A DNA stretch of 64,000 bases from Chaetoderma sp. LZ-2023a. Lineage: Eukaryota > Mollusca > Caudofoveata > Chaetodermatida > Chaetodermatidae. The translations under genes were made by a program, and so were the position numbers. Location of the stretch: assembly GCA_034401795.1 (NCBI GenBank), contig CM067360.1, forward strand, positions 52,380,858-52,444,857, in the 5' to 3' direction. Below are positions 13,246 to 26,469 of this stretch, one piece after another. Numbering within the stretch: position 1 is the first letter of the stretch; the number at the start of each line of letters is the position of its first letter. The notes beneath the pieces are model-generated. The model saw only the letters and a program-made list of their open reading frames with translations. It was not told the DNA's origin and searched no databases.

Positions 13246-13504
13246 ATCATATTAAACACGTGGTGTAGGTTTAAATCAGGCCTATATGCACGGAATAGAT
13301 TTTGTTGACTTGAAAATATTTGTTTTTCACTAAAATGAGAAAAACCGGATGAGCTGATTTAATTCTGTAAACTGATCCTTATGGAGGAAGATATCAAACA
13401 ATGGACGGTTCCCAGTGTATCCATCCATAGCCTGACGCCATGCGATGCTATATTAAATTATATTCAACTATGGCATGCATGACTCGATTTAGTCCGTTTT
13501 TTAA

Positions 13505-13612
13505 AGCGTACTAGTCCGTCGCGTTGTACGAACTGTATGTCGTTACCGTATAATAAATATTCTGTTGAATATTTTAAAACTAATTTGACTGGGCGCTGTT
13601 GCTGCCATAGGC
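13505..13612 (-). repeat. Family A partial copy
   Basis: Outer-arm block TTGTACGAACTGTATGTCG and core TGTTGAATATTTTAAAAC then ACTGGGCGCTGTTGCTGCC; the other half is missing. Confidence 0.75.
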
Positions 13613-13855
13613 TGCAATATGACCACTGAGAAAGGAAATATCAGATGAAGGTTCAAGCTAATTGAGATCTGATCCGGAGAATAGCGCGGTATAGATCTCG
13701 TAAGTATCTTAACACCTACCACTCTGGTGGCAATATTCCACATTTTACAAATGGACCTGAGGAAGCTAATGATTTCGGCTGAGGACAAGACACAGTGGGC
13801 AAAAGCGAAGAAGGACTGAGTGCAGCTGTAGCATGTTTCTACTACTACAGCCGCA

Positions 13856-13857
<2 letters not shown>

Positions 13858-13941
<84 letters not shown>
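13858..13941. repeat. (AT)n microsatellite
   Basis: Over 80 bp of uninterrupted AT. Confidence 0.97.
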
Positions 13942-13943
<2 letters not shown>

Positions 13944-14430
13944 AGAAAACCAACACACTGTTTAAATATGCAATAGACATGCTAATATAAAATGGCATTA
14001 GTGTGTACGTTTCTAAATTTATCACAGGTTAAAACATAAATACACATTCTTGAAATCATCAGTGGAAACATATAGCTATATCATATTTACATACATGCTT
14101 CAATGGATGACACAAACACACGTGTGTAATGCACATGCATGGGTCTTAGGACAGTATGTGTATACTATAATCGACAAGCCTTAAGGAAGTGGTTTTATCC
14201 TCTAGCAGAATAAATCATGTGATGGAACAAAAGTAGGTAAATACTTCTCCGGCTATAAGAGTATATGCTGAACTTTGAGTAGGCTTTACACGTGTATTAT
14301 AAATGCTGCGAGCTGCACATTATCGTTACGCAGGGCCGAATTCAAGGCAGCGCAACAAGTACAGCGGGCCTTCAAATATCCAGGCTCCGAAAAAGTGATA
14401 CCAAATTTGTTTTGTCTTAATTCTTTTGTG
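13942..14430. other. No gene recognised
   Basis: Nothing identifiable in this AT-rich spacer. Confidence 0.5.
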
Positions 14431-14513
14431 GGGAGGGGCGGGGCGGGGCGGGGCGGGTGTGGGCATCCTGGGGTGGGGGCGGGGGAGTGCGGGGTGGAGG
14501 TGGGGGGGGGGGG
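14431..14513 (+). repeat. GGGGC repeats and G run
   Basis: Four GGGGCGG-type units are followed by GGGGTGGGGGC and a G run of about 13. Quadruplex-prone; it generates false proline-rich reading frames on the minus strand. Confidence 0.9.
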
Positions 14514-14997
14514 GGCTGTGGTTGGTGGGCTTTGCGACTTTTCGGGCCACAGGCATATGCGCCACAACTATAAGACTAATGTGACCAAATCACACAGCCA
14601 TCCAAACCCAGGATGCCCAGTGGCATTACGGTTGAAACGGGTCTCTAACTTTATCACGATCCTAAATGCAAATTATGAGTGTCCCGGGTCAGATTTAAAA
14701 AAAAAGGTTCCGTCTTGTCGTCACGGGAGCCGATATTGAAATCCACAGCATCTAGAAGGACGGACATGTAATGTTTGTTATTACACAACAATGGTCAATG
14801 TCGGTTGAACAGTACTGGAGATGAGTTCGCCTATTCTTCACCTACCTATCATCATACCGGACTAAGGTACATCACCATTCGCCTCCATTGCTACTGGCAG
14901 GTTTCTATGTGTGAACTCGGCGTTCACTCCGTGCATGAAGAGGCTTGTGTCTTTGGGCTGTGTTTCAGCTATTGGAAGCAATGCATCTTTCTAGTGT

Positions 14998-15340
14998 TTG
15001 CTAAGCCCCGCCCATCTCTATCTAGGCGCCACCCACACAACACTCGTGTTGGGATCGGTCAACCCGTGCACTACATGACTATCAATTTCCAGAAAACTAT
15101 ACAGATAATATGTTAAATATTTTGAAACTAATTTAACTGGGTGCTGTTGCTGGGTCAAATTATTTTCAAAATGGTCAACATAATATGTATTAAGAAGTAG
15201 AGAATACAATTCGTACAACAACTCATAGGCCATCATCAATTATGCGTTCATGACGTTCTTATCTACGTCATCATGGCGTTATAATGACGTTATTTATTAT
15301 GATGTCATACTACACGTCACGTAGTTAATTATGGCTTCAT
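14998..15340 (+). repeat. Family A fold-back MITE-like copy
   Basis: The landmarks are CCCGCCCATCTCTATCTAGG, GTGTTGGGATCGGTCAA, TTTCCAGAAAACTATACAG, the core with GGGTGCTGTTGCTG and the inverse GGGTCAAATTATTTTC, then CGTACAACAAC and TCTACGTCATCATG in the outer arm. Confidence 0.85.
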
Positions 15341-16140
15341 ATGATGAAAGGTTAAAAGTAGAAAGGCCAATTTATCAATTCATTACTTCATGCATAAACT
15401 TAACCTCATCTACATACTACATTCCGAGGAGCATGTCTTGCTGAATGCTATTGAAAAGAGTGTAGAGCTACAGCGAGGCAACAGACGGAGAGCACTTGTG
15501 ATTAACCATCTCGTTCTGGCGATCATATTAATGTGACATATTTTCTTGAAAGTCGTGATTTGACACGATCGATTAATTTTGTGTTTGCGAGGAAGCGTCT
15601 CAATAGTCGAAGTTCGTCGTCATTAATCAATTTGATAGAAGCCATGATGAATAGTTGGTCTATTGATCGCATCAAATGTACGTGGGAAGACGAATTCCAT
15701 GTTGCAGACATTTCAACGCTTTGATAGACTTATCGATTCTACCATACGCTGCGCTTAGACTGCGAATGCGCAACTGCAGCATATTTAAAGCCGCGTTGCC
15801 AGTTTCCCTCAATTCTGTAAATTATATCTCTGATGCCGGATTAAATCGCATGACCTCAACTTGGAGAGAGGATCAGGTGATTTCAAATGTTCTAGATGAA
15901 ATAGGAGAGAGACTGTCTTCTATGTCGCGATCTCTCTTTTTTTAATATGTGATGGTACCCTATGTACAGCTACCAACATACGCTCAGACTTATCAACAAC
16001 ATCGACCTACGCATGGATACCGTGGTATGACATGTTCATCACGATTTCAAAAATAGATGCCAATTGGATCACTTGTTGGACAGGTTGACGCCAACTGTAT
16101 TGTAAATTGTTGTTGTTTTAGCAAGTTCCTGTCAAGTTAA
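15341..16140. other. No gene recognised
   Basis: An 89-codon plus frame at 15676-15945 has no domain signature. Nothing else is seen. Confidence 0.45.
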
Positions 16141-16144
16141 TTTC

Positions 16145-16410
16145 ACAACATTGCGTACGTGTGCATGTGCGCGCGTAGGTTCGTATGTACGCACGTGTGT
16201 TCGTGAGTGCATACGTGCGTAGTGGGTGCGGGAGTGTGTGCGTACGAGGTGCGTGCGTGTGTGCGTATGTATAAGTGAGCGTGCGTGCGTTTGTGCGTGC
16301 GTGTGTGCGTCTGTGGATGTCTGTGTGCGCGTGTGAGTGTGAGTACGTATGTACGTATTTGCGTCCGTACATGTGCGTACGTGCGTGCATGCGCGTGTAT
16401 GCGGGTTTGT
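16145..16410. repeat. GTGCGTAC-rich simple sequence
   Basis: About 260 bp dominated by GTGCGT/GTACGT units. All minus-strand frames through it are open and Thr/His/Arg-rich, which is an artefact of the repeat. Confidence 0.9.
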
Positions 16411-16793
16411 TTGTAACGCAACTATTCTGAAACCGTTCAACAAAATTCAACAAAATTTCATGTCTCAGCCCATGACGAAATTTTCATTTGGTTTAGACCC
16501 CAGTGGGGCGGGAGAGGCGTCAAAAGGTCAAATTGATTGTAATGCAACTCATTCGAAACCGATAGACGGCAGCTAACGAAAATATGAGTTACTCATTTGG
16601 CGTTTGCCATAATCAAAAATACACCCCCACCCCCCACTCCCCCAACTTACAACCCAGGCCTCAGGCAGTGGAGTTGTGTGAGGCGGGTTGTAAATGGGCA
16701 AGCAAGTGATTGCAACCAAAACTCCTCCGACGGCAATATTCAACACAATTCGGTATGTAAGTTACTGATATGAGGGTAGAGTGCAAGAGTGTA

Positions 16794-16795
<2 letters not shown>

Positions 16796-16890
<95 letters not shown>
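16796..16890. repeat. (AT)n microsatellite
   Basis: About 95 bp of AT next to a long inverted repeat on its right. Confidence 0.97.
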
Positions 16891-16892
<2 letters not shown>

Positions 16893-16906
16893 ATTATAGC
16901 GCAAGT

Positions 16907-17072
16907 CACATGCCAAATTTGGTTGTTCCCTCCTACCGGTTCGGAGGACTTGCGCTATATTCAATATCTTGACCTTTCTACCCCTAATTCTGGCGGGGTA
17001 GAAAGGTCAAGGTATTGATTATAGCGCAAGTCCTCCGAACGGGTAGGACGGAACAACCAACTTTGGCATGTG
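16907..17072. repeat. Long inverted repeat, 78-bp arms and 10-bp loop
   Basis: Left arm 16907-16984 and right arm 16995-17072 are inverse complements with only a few mismatches. They share CACATGCCAAA, GGTTGTTCC, TTCGGAGGACTTGCGCTATA and CTTGACCTTTCTACCCC. The transcript of either strand would fold into a long hairpin. No reading frame runs through it that is better explained as protein. Confidence 0.9.
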
Positions 17073-18054
17073 AGTTAGCCATACAATTGCGGAATGCAAG
17101 AAATTATTTCTATGTAGTTCTGCCCTCGGGTTCACTTATCCAGAATCCTTGAACGGAATTCAACCAAATTTGGCATGCTACCAATTTGATTGCAGGGTAT
17201 AGAATAACATTGACATTTAGATCCGTGCCAGGTGTGGAGTTTATAAGCTCAAAGCGGTGGACGTTCAGATTGGCGATGACGCGTCGTCGGCCTAGCGATC
17301 TTGTTAATTATATATTTCGCATATGTCCGTTGTGATAGGTATTTACCATCCACTCGAAATGAGAAGTTGGTATTCCATATGAATCCGTCGTCCATGGTCT
17401 GTCCGTCTGTTTGTCCACGTATCCTTTAGAAAGTACTGATTCTATTTCGCTCAAAGCATCAACACACGCCATAGGTTGTTATCTTGAAACAGAATTTAAA
17501 ACATAGGTTCGGATCGAAGTATTTCCCTGAATAATGAAGATCTTGGATATGAACAACCCAATTGGGCTCACATTTTGTGATGCGAAATGAGTGGCCCTAC
17601 ACAACGATTTCACCAAACGTGGCCGTGCGTCGAAGAGAAATTCCTAAAAGACCCTCTGTAAATTAGCGTGAAAAAATCCGTGGCAAGGAATGGGAGGTAA
17701 AAAGTATGCAATGCACGATCTTGTAGAACCTGATAGAATTAGTCAGATTTGTTCAATCATATTCACGATTGTAGAAGCAACATTTGGAATGGTACAGTTC
17801 ATAAATAAGCGGGCGTCTATGACAACGTGTTAATATCTTCAGAGATGAGCCTAACACATGGAATAGGCCATCGATTGACCCGTCTAGTAAGCTCTGTGTG
17901 TGATTTTATTAAGACCAGTTTAACAAACTCCTTTTCTCGAGCCAATTCAAATATTACGACAAATAATATAAGTTTATTCAACTCCTCGCGACATAACATG
18001 GAGTTTCTCGATTTCTGGTTCTGAAAATGAGTTTGGTATGATTCCAGCGATCTG
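17073..18054. other. No gene recognised
   Basis: No motif-bearing frame. A phrase near 17155-17175 (AATTCAACCAAATTTGG) recalls 16435-16465 and may be part of the same degraded repeat that carries the inverted repeat. Confidence 0.45.
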
Positions 18055-18520
18055 GGTTTAAGTGGTTGTCAATTAGATTTGACTGAATCGAAAACTCCGG
18101 CGCCGTTGACATAATTCAGATTAGTTTCTTGGAAGCAATCTGTCTGTGATTTTGCTTAGTTCACGCGGATCCGTATGTCGGCTTGTTACACATCATTATG
18201 AGCATCTGTAAACTAAGCAGATGCTTTTATTACCCTAGTACGTCTCCCTCCGTATGTTGCCAAGTATAAGTCAATATTCCCAAGCGCTTGAGTGTCGGCG
18301 TATGCAATGCTCGCGTTGCTTACTGTACAGAGACAGATTTCAACTGAATCTTAATGCCGTAGATGGGCGTATACTATTGCTTTCAAATGTCTTGTATTGG
18401 GAATGCATGCATTGCCATTAGAATAAAGGAAATGAAAGGGGAAAGCGCCACTGGCCGTGTTGGCCTCATCACTCCAGTATATCACCCCCAACACCCGGAA
18501 AGCAACGTCTGTCCAGGTCC
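18055..18520 (+). repeat. Dispersed repeat family E, copy 1
   Basis: It matches 30205-30680 in the same orientation. Landmarks in order: ATTAGATTTGACTGAATC, CACATTATTA.GA-like, TTTTATTACC then AGTACGTC, TGTACAGAGACAG, GCCATTAGA and the CACC.CC.ACACC block. Identity is unclear; no protein is seen. Confidence 0.7.
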
Positions 18521-18907
18521 ATCCCATCGTATATGCTGACTTCAACTATAAATTTGATTTTGTGAGGCACCACACAAGGTGTATGATTATGAAAACGACG
18601 CATGTCCCCGAAGACCGGAACAGCCACCAGCAAGCAGATTCCGGGAGGGGAGATTCGTGGAATGGTGACCTTCTGAGAGTCCAATGAAATGGTCTAAGCA
18701 TCTACAGCGATATACGATCTGCGTATTGGTAACCAATCTCACCTGCTATACATGTTCTGAACATACATTTATTGGCAAACTTAAACATGATATGCGATTA
18801 GATTAACAGTAACAACCATGGTGTGATAATAACCACACAGTTAATGGCTTGATGCGCTATGGAGAAAGAGGTCTCATGTAAGCTGTGTGGCACAGCGATA
18901 ACATATC

Positions 18908-19040
18908 CGTGCGCGCGTGCGTGCGAGCATATGTGTGTGTGTGAGTGTGTGTGTGCGCGCGCGCGCGCGTGTGTGTGTACACGCGTGTGTGTGTGTGCGT
19001 GTGTGTGTGTGTGCGCGCGCGCGCGCGCGTCCGTGCGTGC
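18908..19040. repeat. GT/GCGC simple sequence
   Basis: Alternating GTGTGT and GCGCGC blocks. It sits at the left edge of repeat family C copy 1, just as a GCGT tract sits at the left edge of copy 2 (35.1 kb). Confidence 0.93.
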
Positions 19041-20870
19041 ATGATTGCGCAGCATGGATATCATGGAAATTGGTGAATTCTTTCATTAATCATTGCGTTT
19101 TGAGATGTCTTGACATTCTGATTTACACTGTCCAATCGCTATCAACTTCTCTGTTCAATTATGTAGTTATATATTATCTGATAGGTCGTACATTGGAGTG
19201 GATAGTTGTAGTTTTCATGCAGTTGCATGTGTAATGCGCCACACTCGTAGCAACTATTAGCTTGTAGACCATCGCTAATACATTATGCCTGTATTGCCAC
19301 GAGGATGGCATTATATTGATCGTTATCTCTGTGTTTGTATTCGGCAGCCACTGGTTAAATTGCAAGAGATTGATGTAGTCGTCTGACGCCTACAGTCCAT
19401 TAAGACGTACCCATAGTGTTGAGACGGTAGGGGCAATTGGGTCAATACGCATAGATTTGTGTACTTGGGGAAACAATGAATCAGACCGTCACTTCTTCAT
19501 CATTCCTCATAACACGAGGCTAAGCTATTGTCCACAGTGAAGGTAATCAACCGTTATTCCTTCCTCTCTCGTATCCTTCTCCACGATCCCCACCAAGACA
19601 ATCTTAATTAAATCCCATATACGGTGATGTGAATACGCCCCGCTATAGTGCATACACGTCCCGGATACTGATTCGTGATCGGTGCCATGAAAATGGCAGG
19701 CTGATTTCCGCATATATGTTGTTTCAGCTCAGGTTACCATGTGTGCGGATGGAGTGTCTCGGTGCTACAAGACTGTATTGGGCCACTTAGTTCTGAATCA
19801 CATGGTTCCTAAAAGGATTAATTGGACTACCTCTTTGAATGAAAAAAAAGTGATGAATTATCATCAACTACATAAAAATATATAGAATGAAAATTAATGT
19901 GTTAGGTAAATTATCAGTAGCTGTTTTATCAGATAATATGTAACCATTATGTGGAGTGGCTATGTTAGTGTAGTGATCGAATCACACCCTTGTGCCCACC
20001 CTATTAGTTTTAGTACCACACTTGCCAACCATCCATATCACCCACACCCCCATGAAAACTATAGAATATCCGGCATATTACAATGCCCCAATCTTTCTCA
20101 ATGGCTACACTTACGGCAAGTATTACTTGAGAACGAATTCGGCGAAGACCATGCACAACGCCCAGGTTATGACCTATTAATTTAACCGTATCTAATTCCT
20201 TGCTCATGTATTTTATGCCTGTTGTATAGCCGCTTGCGAGCTGGTGCTGTCCGTTCTAACGCACCACGATCTTGGCTGCTTTTATGCTCTGGGATTTAGA
20301 TAGAGTACTTACAAAACGTCGATATCATCTTCTCCCAACTCATTATTCTGTACCTACCCACCCTCCCACATCCAACCCAGACACATTTCACCAGCTTTTT
20401 TCGTTCGCTGCCAAGCGAATAGTAATAGCTGTACAAAGTTTGCCGCTTGCCATCGCCATGGAAGCAGAGCTTGATGACAGGATGCCTATTCACATCGTAT
20501 TATTAGCGGCAATAACGTAAATTCAAGTGCTGGTCTGTTTATGAGGTCTCATTTCCTTAATATTGTCAGATTCAAAGCGTCCACCCACAGTTTCTCAAGA
20601 GAACCGTAATTCGCCAAATCTTGGAATCAGCTCCATTCGGAAATTTAAAGGAACTGCTCTGTTTTCGCTCCCAGCGTTTCGTTAGCTTGCCAAGTCGACA
20701 CGTGTATGCCACTATGTTATGTAATACAGCTGGTCATGGCAACGAGGATGATATTTGCCTTGCTGAAAATGATGATATCATTATGATTTTAGTTGGGAAG
20801 GACTTGCCACAACGTTGCCAATGCCTTATAGGAAGTACAACCAGTCTGATGTAGCATGTTGCTTGCAACG
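19041..20870 (+). repeat. Dispersed repeat family C, copy 1 (about 1.8 kb)
   Basis: It aligns in order with 35146-36960 and, in its right half, with 22711-23450. Shared blocks include CGGCAGCCACTG, GATGTAGTC.TCTGACGCC, TAATTAAA.CC.ATATAC, GCACGTCCCG.ATACTGATT, TGTTGTTTCAGCTC, GTGCTACAAGAC, CACGATCTTGGC, TAGATAGAGTA.ATAC and CTCAAGAGA.CCGTAATTCG. No intact frame is shared, so coding capacity is not shown. It could be a non-autonomous transposon or a decayed larger one. Confidence 0.8.
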
Positions 20871-21059
20871 TATTCACGATGTAGTGCATGGCATGTTGCA
20901 GCGACCATGAATATAGCTGATAGATGTGAATGACTGGCAATTGGATGCTGTGATCTGTAACACTGGATACGTGCAGTGGCTTAGTATTGGATCGCATATC
21001 AATTGGAACTTAATTTTAAGATCATTAAATTTAATTGATGAATCCAGTTTCTCAGGCAA

Positions 21060-21420
21060 TCATACAAGGTCATAATCAACTGCATCACAATAAATTGTGT
21101 CATGGATGGTGTAGCTAAGTTCGCCAGTAACGCTTAATTGATGAATGGCTAAGCGTTGCAGTGCGAATTGCACGTGTTTACTATTTAATAAACATTCGCT
21201 TGAATATCTTGAAACTAAGTTAACTGTACGCTGTTGCTGGCATAGGCAACAGCATCATCCAGTCAAATTAGGTTCAACATATTCGACAGCTTAGCTGTAT
21301 GGTTTTCGGGAAATTGCAACTCAGAGAGTGCAGGGACCGATTGATCACGGCACATGTAACGCATGGGTGGAGCTTAGCTATAACTGGTATAGCTAAAACT
21401 TCATTCATCCATTATATTTG
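21060..21420 (-). repeat. Family A fold-back MITE-like copy, both core arms
   Basis: The core is TACGCTGTTGCTGGC, short gap, then GCAACAGCATCATCCAG and TCAAATTAGGTTCAA. The right end carries GGTGGAGCTTAGCTATAAC and GCTAAAACT, inverse to the plus-oriented copies. Confidence 0.85.
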
Positions 21421-22185
21421 TATTCTCCAATCAGGTTTTAGGGAAATCATGACTGCCACCGCATAATCGTTGTCGACGGAAAACATTTACTATATACACA
21501 TTTCTGATTTCTGGAGCTGCTTATATCCAATGCCATCACCTCATTTTGCATACACACTACAAACACCCACTACAATCTAAATCAATTCCCGCACGTGTTT
21601 CCCTTCACAAATCTCCGATTGATTTTTATATGAATAAATGCGCTCCACCTAACATGAAATATAGTTCAACTGTTCTTGTCATTTGACGTTTTTACGCAAT
21701 ATTTGTGTATCTTCAAGTGCCATTTTGTAAAGTTATGTGAAGATCTATTCAATGCGAGATTAAATCGCCATGCATTTCTATTTATGTTCTGTGCAATTAC
21801 TCCATGACGTTGGTTTAGTTATTCTTGAATAGATCAATTTGAATATTCACATTTTTTCTATGAGAGTTCTGGTGAGAATATAATAAAAGATGGTCGACAA
21901 CCCATTAATATTACAAAACCTAAGCATCGTCGTAGCCATAAACATATATGAAGCAATTCTCGCCATCAAAATTCATCAAATCAAAGATTCAATATGGCAG
22001 CTACATGTTACATTTTTATTGGTCCATAGCAGGCAGGTTTGTTAATATATCGATTTTCGTTCAGAAAAAATTAATGTCTCTAAGCATACTACTTTTGTTT
22101 CTCAAATTCCCATTCGATCCATTCAGCACATCCAGAGTAGCACACATTTGTGTGATAACAAAGTCATCAAAGAGGGCCACCAGAA
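21421..22185. other. No gene recognised
   Basis: AT-rich spacer before a trinucleotide tract. No supported feature. Confidence 0.5.
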
Positions 22186-22187
22186 CA

Positions 22188-22710
<523 letters not shown>

Positions 22711-23450
22711 CCACATCACATGCATTACCATAAATAGTATCAACTACCCACCAGTTTACAATGCTCCATTCTCTTTCAATCATTACGTTTACGACAATTA
22801 TAATTTGGCAAGGAACTCGATGACGGCATGCGCACAGGCTCGTTTATGGCTACATTAAGTCAACCGTGCCTAATTCGGTGTCCATGTATGTCTGGATCAT
22901 GTCCACAGAAAACATGGCACTGTCTCTTCTGACACAACACGATCTTGGCTCTGCTCATGCTTAGTAATTCAGATAGAGTATATACGAAACATCGATATCA
23001 TCTCCTCTCATCTCATTATCCGGGAACAAGTCATCCTCCACTCCACCCTCACACGTTATACCAGAACGTGTCACTCAAAGCTCAGCGAATAGTGATTGCT
23101 GTACACAGTTGACGCCAGCTGCCGTCACGGAAGCAGAGATTCATGATACGATTCCTTTGCCCATCGTATTATCAGCCGCAATAACGGCAATGCAAGTTTA
23201 TGAAGTATCATGTCCTTAATTCTGCCAGATGACGAAGGACCAACCACAGTCTCTCAAGAGAGCCGTAATTCGCAAAATCTCAGAATCAGCTCCAGGCGGA
23301 AATTTAAAAGACCTGTCCTGTTTACACTCAAATCATTTCATTAGCTTGCCAAGCTAATATGTGTAATCCTCTACTTTCTATAATACGCTAGGCCATGATG
23401 ATATTCGCCATGCTTAAAATGATGTTATCTTTATGAGTAGTGTCGAGTGT
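22711..23450 (+). repeat. Dispersed repeat family C, copy 3 (right half)
   Basis: It matches 20045-20760 and 36395-36910. Landmarks are CATTACCATAAA, TCAACTACCCA, TTTATGGC.ACATTAA, CACGATCTTGGC, AGATAGAGTATATACGAAAC and CACAGTCTCTCAAGAGAGCC. The left half is replaced by the trinucleotide tract. Confidence 0.75.
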
Positions 23451-23738
23451 TGTACATGGCTGGTAATTAACTGCTATCGTCGGTAGTACGTATGCTATTT
23501 TAGCATAGCAATCCATATGATATGGCCATAGGTTGCGAGGTAATTAAATACGAATTATATTTGTTTCCACAATTAGAAATATCAGAAAAGGCTACCACCG
23601 CAGCTGCCACCACCGGCGACGGCATAGCAATATCAACGGCAGTAACGACGATGACAACAACAGCGGCAACAAGGATAGCAGCATCGGGCGGCGCGACGGC
23701 GGTAGCAGCAGCAGCAGCAGTATTGTAAAACCGCCCCT

Positions 23739-24240
23739 GGATATAGTGATTTAATTTTCAGTGATCACTATATCCTTTCTCTTTAAGTAACCGATTTGAA
23801 CTGCTAGTCCCCGAGGTTACTTGAGGAGTGTTGTAAAGTTTTCAATTGATACATGCGGTTATAATAATGCATATATTACTCCAGGGGTCGCAAGCATTAG
23901 AGACGCCGCCGAGAGCTACTATCTGACTCAACATGATAACATGTTAAATCAGATTTCCTCCAGTTATTTGAGTGCGTTGCTTCTCTATACAGATTTGTGG
24001 AATGGGATCGGACGAGGAAACTACAGAAGAAAACACATAGAAATATCGTGCTGTGTAAAACATATCCGGTCACATCTCGGCGGGTTGGCCATTAAAGGGG
24101 CAATAGTAAAGAAGATTGTAAGTTTTTACTTAGCCAGTGTCTATCTGAAGACCGGGCGAAGAGTATTTTTTGAAAATGTACCACTAGAATGACTGGCTCG
24201 GTTAATTTTAGTGGTAACTATTAAACAATACTCTTCTCTA
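23739..24240 (+). other. Open frame of 123 codons between small inverted repeats
   Basis: A plus-strand frame (23821-24192) has no motif I recognise. To its left lie two short inverted repeats: 23739-23750 with 23764-23775 (GGATATAGTGAT arms), and AAGTAACC/GGTTACTT arms at 23785-23821. To its right nested arms TACCACTA/TAGTGGTA and AAGAGTATT/AATACTCTT span about 24157-24237. The frame may be chance; the paired hairpins are what is seen. No second copy is in the window. Confidence 0.35.
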
Positions 24241-24544
24241 GGCCGTTCAAATAGCCATGTCTGATGACCACTGCAAATTGTTTTTAGTTAGTTTAACCAG
24301 TAAAGGGTTAAGATGACACAGGATGATTTAAAGAAGACGAGGGGAAAATCATGTTGCCTTTATTTTGTTTCGTTGTAATCATTATGGTGATAACTATTGC
24401 GCATGTAGTTGACACTGTATCCATGCCCATTCTATAGTTCAGCCATGTTTCAGACACCGCTTTTAGTAACCGCTATTGCCAAAGCTATTCCATGCAGACA
24501 TCACAGAAGTGATCTGTAAATCAACAGGCGGCATTGGTTTTCGA

Positions 24545-24872
24545 GGAATGGATGCATCCTATCTGTCACTAAATTGCATGTCTTCGTAATCAAATGCATT
24601 AGACGTAGGCTGACGTCACAACTCAAAATAGTTTACGAAGGGCTTATCTAGCTCCGGTATGAAGATTCAATAATTCGTCAATTGTAAGAAGTGTATGTCG
24701 TTACTATTCAATGCACAGTATGTTGATCATTTCGAAATTAATTTGATTGGTGATGTTGCAAGGCACCAACATCACCAATATAGCTTGATATCTATCCCAA
24801 CACAGGTGAAGTGAGGGCGGAGCTTAGCTAAAGATGGGTATGGCATAGATAAAACCGGATCCCTCCATTGAC
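24545..24872 (-). repeat. Family A fold-back MITE-like copy
   Basis: Outer arm with ATCTGTCACTAAA, TGACGTCAC, CTAGCTCCGGTA and GTATGTCGTTACTATT; core AATTTGATTGGTGATGTTG with an inverse CCAACATCACCAAT; right end GGCGGAGCTTAGCTAAAG then AGATAAAACCGGAT. Confidence 0.85.
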
Positions 24873-25559
24873 TGTGTAGTATGATCAGACATCTCACCCG
24901 GGTATATATCGTCTTATAGTTTAGCATTTCGGCAGTGAATAGTAGCACCTGATGGAGAGACAGCACGTTATCTAATCCAATCATATACAATTTTTAGTTC
25001 ACGTGCCGCCACTGAAGGTGTTGTAATAGCTATTATGAAATGCAATATATAAACGTAGCAATGTGATAAAAGGTCACCGTATGTGTTATTGGTTATCTAG
25101 ACGTGGTCAGAAAACAGAAGCTATCCATATGGTATCTATAGTAAGAACATGTTTGGTATGTTAAGGACAGGCTGTCGTAAGACCCTCGTTTCAATGAACC
25201 ACGGCCATTTCGTCATGAAAGCATGTGCCCACTATAGAATGTATTGTATATATGCTGTCTCACTAACATTGCTTTGCATGAAACTGTTGCGCCATTTCAT
25301 ATTGCTTTACTACTTCAATATTGGCATTATTAAACACGAGTGGGCATTTTGCGCCTCAGATCCTCATGTTAGCTCCTGTGCAATACCACAATGGACTAGC
25401 AATTCAGCATAGAAATGTATTTTCTGTTGGCAAGTGACGGCCTCGTTTATCAATAAACCTAGAACTTGAGATGTATGGCGTAGTATGGTCCAATCAGCAG
25501 TAGATGCTGAAATAAAAAACCACAATTTTCAAAATTATGTCGGTGGCATATCAACCTAC

Positions 25560-25796
25560 ACAGAATATTCTCTATAACATACTTGTGTAAGATATGTTCA
25601 TAAGCGGCTAGCTATTCGGCTACTTGTCCAAGACGCCGTGTATCTGTTTTAGGCGTCAACTTGTCCTTTCGGTCCCGACCTCAGCAACCCTCTCCAGGAC
25701 TTCATAGACGCATTCAATCACATGGCTTGTGAGGAAGCTTAGCGAACTGGTGTCGATACATATGTTTCGCATGCATGTACGTGCATTCAGCTGCAG
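25560..25796 (+). repeat. Dispersed repeat family F, copy 1
   Basis: Its inverse complement matches 55560-55790. Shared blocks are AAGACGCCGTG, TTAGGCG, GTCCTTTCG.TCCC.ACCTCA, CAGGACTTCA.AGAC and ATGGCT.GTGA. It ends in a CA repeat here and in a GT-rich sequence in the other copy. Confidence 0.75.
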
Positions 25797-25854
<58 letters not shown>

Positions 25855-25976
25855 GCACGCACGCACACCACACACGCACGCACACCACACACGCACGCAC
25901 GCACGCACGCACACCACACACGCACGCGCACACTCACGCACGCACGCACGCACACACACACACACACACACACGCG
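25797..25976. repeat. (CA)n/(CACG)n microsatellite
   Basis: About 180 bp of CA, GC and CACG units. His/Thr-rich and Val/Cys-rich frames through it are artefacts. Confidence 0.97.
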
Positions 25977-26469
25977 ATACACTCAAACGTAAGTACGCAT
26001 GCACGAGCACAGACGCACGAAATGCACACGCATGTATTAACACATGCAGCAATACTATCCCGTGTTATGCAACATCAATAGCAGGTTAACATTGCTCTGT
26101 ATATCTCTTTCAATAATATACTTGACCAGCATCCACCCTGAAGCAACCCACATTCGCAATCTCAATAACTGCTTGTTATCTCACTTGAATTCCGCAGATC
26201 TCCATTCCAGGACAAACACAACTTTTAAGTAAGCTCGTAAAGCTATGCACCGGGACACGTACCCGTATACATATTTGGATTTAGAAAACTGTGCAGGGCT
26301 CGCGACATTCTGCGTAGATGCCTAGGGCTCCCGTAGGGAAAACAGATCATAGTACCACATATATCCTATAATAAGCCTATATCACATATGCCAACAGGAG
26401 TCTAACTGATAACTATCTTGGACATTATTTAACAGTTACATGTAGGGGATCAACACTATAAATTATTTT

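Noticed and set aside
10312..16972. Frames with long Ile-Tyr alternation at several AT tracts
   Set aside because: Translation of AT microsatellites, open in both strands by sequence symmetry.
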